Below, piece after piece: positions 62,620 through 64,000 of a stretch of DNA of 64,000 nt. The position numbers were made by a program, and so were the translations under genes. The notes below the pieces were generated by a model. It saw only the letters and a program-made list of their open reading frames with translations. It did no database searches and was not told the DNA's origin. The stretch covers positions 1,006,617 to 1,070,616 of the forward strand of contig JAXIVH010000016.1 of the NCBI GenBank assembly GCA_036785325.1. The letters are read 5' to 3'. Source of the stretch: Urophycis tenuis. Taxonomy: Eukaryota; Chordata; Actinopteri; Gadiformes; Phycidae. Each line of letters begins with the position of its first letter. The first letter of the stretch is position 1.

Positions 62620-64000
62620 ATGGACAGCTGGACTCTTAAGGGGGACAGCTACTCCTTCCTGCGCAGCGCGCCCCGCACCATTTCCCTCCGCCACCGAGAG
62701 GGCACCCCTAACCACGTAGAGATCTTTGACATCACCAACATACCTAGCCCTCGCACTGCCATCTCGGAGACGACGTGTCTGTGTGACATCTTCGGGGATG
62801 ACCGTGAGTCACCCTCCCTCTCTAGCAGTCCCGCATCTGCGGCTTTTGTCCCTCCTCCCAGGGAGGTGGAACGTGGATCAGCCGCCTCCCCCCTGGTGGA
62901 CGACTCCTCGGGCTCCTACCACACAGCTCACGGCTCCAGTGAAGGAGAGGAGGGCTTTGAGGATCCTAAAGAGACACTCCGCAGCCCAACGTTGCCAACA
63001 GGGATTTCTGAAGGAGAAGATTCAGAAGGCCACAACCAGACCTCTGAGCATCTGGGGCTTTCTGCAGAGATCCCAAAATTAGAATCAGAGGCATCACCTA
63101 CGCTACCACTTCTAAGTACAGAGTGTGCATCACTTGAGGTCCTAAACGCTGCGTCCACTTCTAGGACCCCATCCCCACGACAGAACAGTCCGCAGACACT
63201 GACGAATGCTGAAGATAAAGGAATACACTCATCTCCATCCTCTTCCTTATCCTCACTTAGGGCATCAAGTCACTCCCCTCAGCCTAGTAACCTAGGGGTG
63301 AGCTTATCTTCTGTAGAGTCACAACTCACACCCCCTTTGCTTGAATCCAGTGGATCTCCCAAGACTAGTTGCTCATCCAGTGGATCTCGCAAGGGGAGTT
63401 TCTCCTCCAGTGGATCTTGCAAGGGAAGTCTGTCATCCAGTGGCTCTCGCAAGGGAAGTCTCTCATCCAGCGGATCTCACAACAGTAGTCGCTCATCAGA
63501 GCAGCGACCACAATCACCTGATCAGCTCCAGGGATTGACAGCACCCACATTTGAACCCAGGGTCATCTTCTCATCTAATTCAACTTCACGCAGCAGCGTG
63601 GACATCTATCGGCAGTCAGAAGAAAGATTAATTGCTCCTGAATTGAGAGATTATTCCTATTCCCCTGATACCCAGGACTGCTCGCCTTTCTCTGAGCTAA
63701 GAGGGAGGGTCTCCGTTCATGACCTCTTCAGCAGAGACTCAACACCTGACATAGAGGCGTCTCCCTACACACCAGAGCTTGGTTCCTGCACTTTGTTGGC
63801 TGGAGGAGATACACCCGAGACCCTAGACAGCCGGCTGTCTAATGAAGCCAAAAGTGCAGTGTCCACACCTCTTCTTAGATACACACCGCCCTCACCTGTC
63901 AGTCCTATTGCTTGCACTCCTGAGCTTAGAGGTAACAGCGCCTCGCCTGTAGTCAGGTATACCCCCTCACCTGCACTGTCTCTTGGAGTACCGCACACTT
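62620..64000 (+). CDS. Ser/Pro-rich protein of unknown function, 3'-incomplete
   Basis: The frame is open from the ATG at 62620 to the window edge, 460 codons with no stop or needed intron. The start sits 80 bases after an acceptor. The N-terminal about 60 residues look folded or conserved (MDSWTLKGDSYSFLRSAPRT ... HVEIFDITNIPSP ... CLCDIFGDD); the rest is low-complexity Ser/Pro/Glu-rich, suggesting disorder. At residues ~242-291 there are five tandem 10-residue units of the type SSSGSRKGSL, perfectly 30-bp periodic (63343-63492). Towards the edge YTPELG and RYTPSP motifs recur. DDSSGSYHTAHGSSEG (~93-108) faintly recalls the SSGSYYTAPGS motif I remember from human PROB1, a 5q gene, but this is not enough to name it. 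A GTGAGT at 62812 could act as a donor, but reading through keeps the frame. Function unknown. Confidence 0.75.
   Translation, partial: MDSWTLKGDSYSFLRSAPRTISLRHREGTPNHVEIFDITNIPSPRTAISETTCLCDIFGDDRESPSLSSSPASAAFVPPPREVERGSAASPLVDDSSGSYHTAHGSSEGEEGFEDPKETLRSPTLPTGISEGEDSEGHNQTSEHLGLSAEIPKLESEASPTLPLLSTECASLEVLNAASTSRTPSPRQNSPQTLTNAEDKGIHSSPSSSLSSLRASSHSPQPSNLGVSLSSVESQLTPPLLESSGSPKTSCSSSGSRKGSFSSSGSCKGSLSSSGSRKGSLSSSGSHNSSRSSEQRPQSPDQLQGLTAPTFEPRVIFSSNSTSRSSVDIYRQSEERLIAPELRDYSYSPDTQDCSPFSELRGRVSVHDLFSRDSTPDIEASPYTPELGSCTLLAGGDTPETLDSRLSNEAKSAVSTPLLRYTPPSPVSPIACTPELRGNSASPVVRYTPSPALSLGVPHT
63343..63492 (+). repeat. 30-bp coding tandem repeat (5 units)
   Basis: CCAGTGGATCT or CCAGCGGATCT recurs exactly every 30 bp at about 63347, 63377, 63407, 63437 and 63467. 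Each unit encodes 10 residues with core SSSGSxKGS. Confidence 0.92.

Noticed and set aside
62809..62820. Splice donor CCGTGAGT inside the right-edge gene
   Set aside because: The frame stays open for nearly 400 more codons beyond it, so read-through is the simpler model; alternative use remains possible.

Overview
The window is vertebrate nuclear DNA, almost certainly from a ray-finned (teleost) fish. It has intron-rich genes with GT-AG splice sites, tRNA-derived SINEs, L2/CR1-like LINE tails, a Charlie-like hAT MITE and a very high load of dinucleotide and homopolymer arrays. The STR density resembles that reported for gadiform (cod-like) genomes, but this does not identify the species. Exons were assembled by hand from splice sites, reading phase and protein similarity recalled from family knowledge. 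No database was searched.

Layout. (1) 1-13.0 kb, minus strand: anxa6 (annexin A6). Twenty-three coding exons are visible; the last one lies off the left edge. The introns hold a 17-18 bp minisatellite, a tRNA-SINE, a LINE 3' end, a palindromic hairpin element and a complete hAT MITE. (2) 13-18 kb: spacer between anxa6 and slc7a2 (head-to-head), with a LINE reverse-transcriptase fragment. (3) 18.0-22.9 kb, plus strand: slc7a2-like cationic amino acid transporter, 11 coding exons, 603 codons, with a GC-AG first coding intron. (4) 23.95-28.0 kb, plus strand: pdgfrl, 7 coding exons, 390 codons. (5) 28-45 kb: about 17 kb with no supported coding gene and many long microsatellites. A candidate non-coding first exon of n4bp3 lies near 28.4-28.8 kb. 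(6) 45.08-51.2 kb, plus strand: n4bp3 (LZTS/Fezzin-family coiled-coil protein), 9 coding exons, 675 codons. (7) 54.2-59.9 kb, minus strand: rmnd5b, a RING subunit of the GID/CTLH E3 ligase, 9 coding exons, 391 codons, with an ETS/GC-box promoter. It converges on n4bp3. (8) 62.62 kb to the right edge, plus strand: the first 460 codons of a Ser/Pro-rich protein of unknown function. It reads without interruption into the window edge and is divergent from rmnd5b.

These genes do not form a pathway; they are neighbours on a chromosome. In human the orthologues fall into two groups: ANXA6, N4BP3 and RMND5B on 5q, and SLC7A2-PDGFRL on 8p. The most notable features are sequence-level: the GC-AG intron, tandem repeats at six splice acceptors and one donor, a SINE and LINEs sharing one 3' tail, the hairpin/MITE elements in anxa6 introns, and the unidentified repeat-containing gene at the right edge. 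I see no evidence of an unknown multi-gene system.
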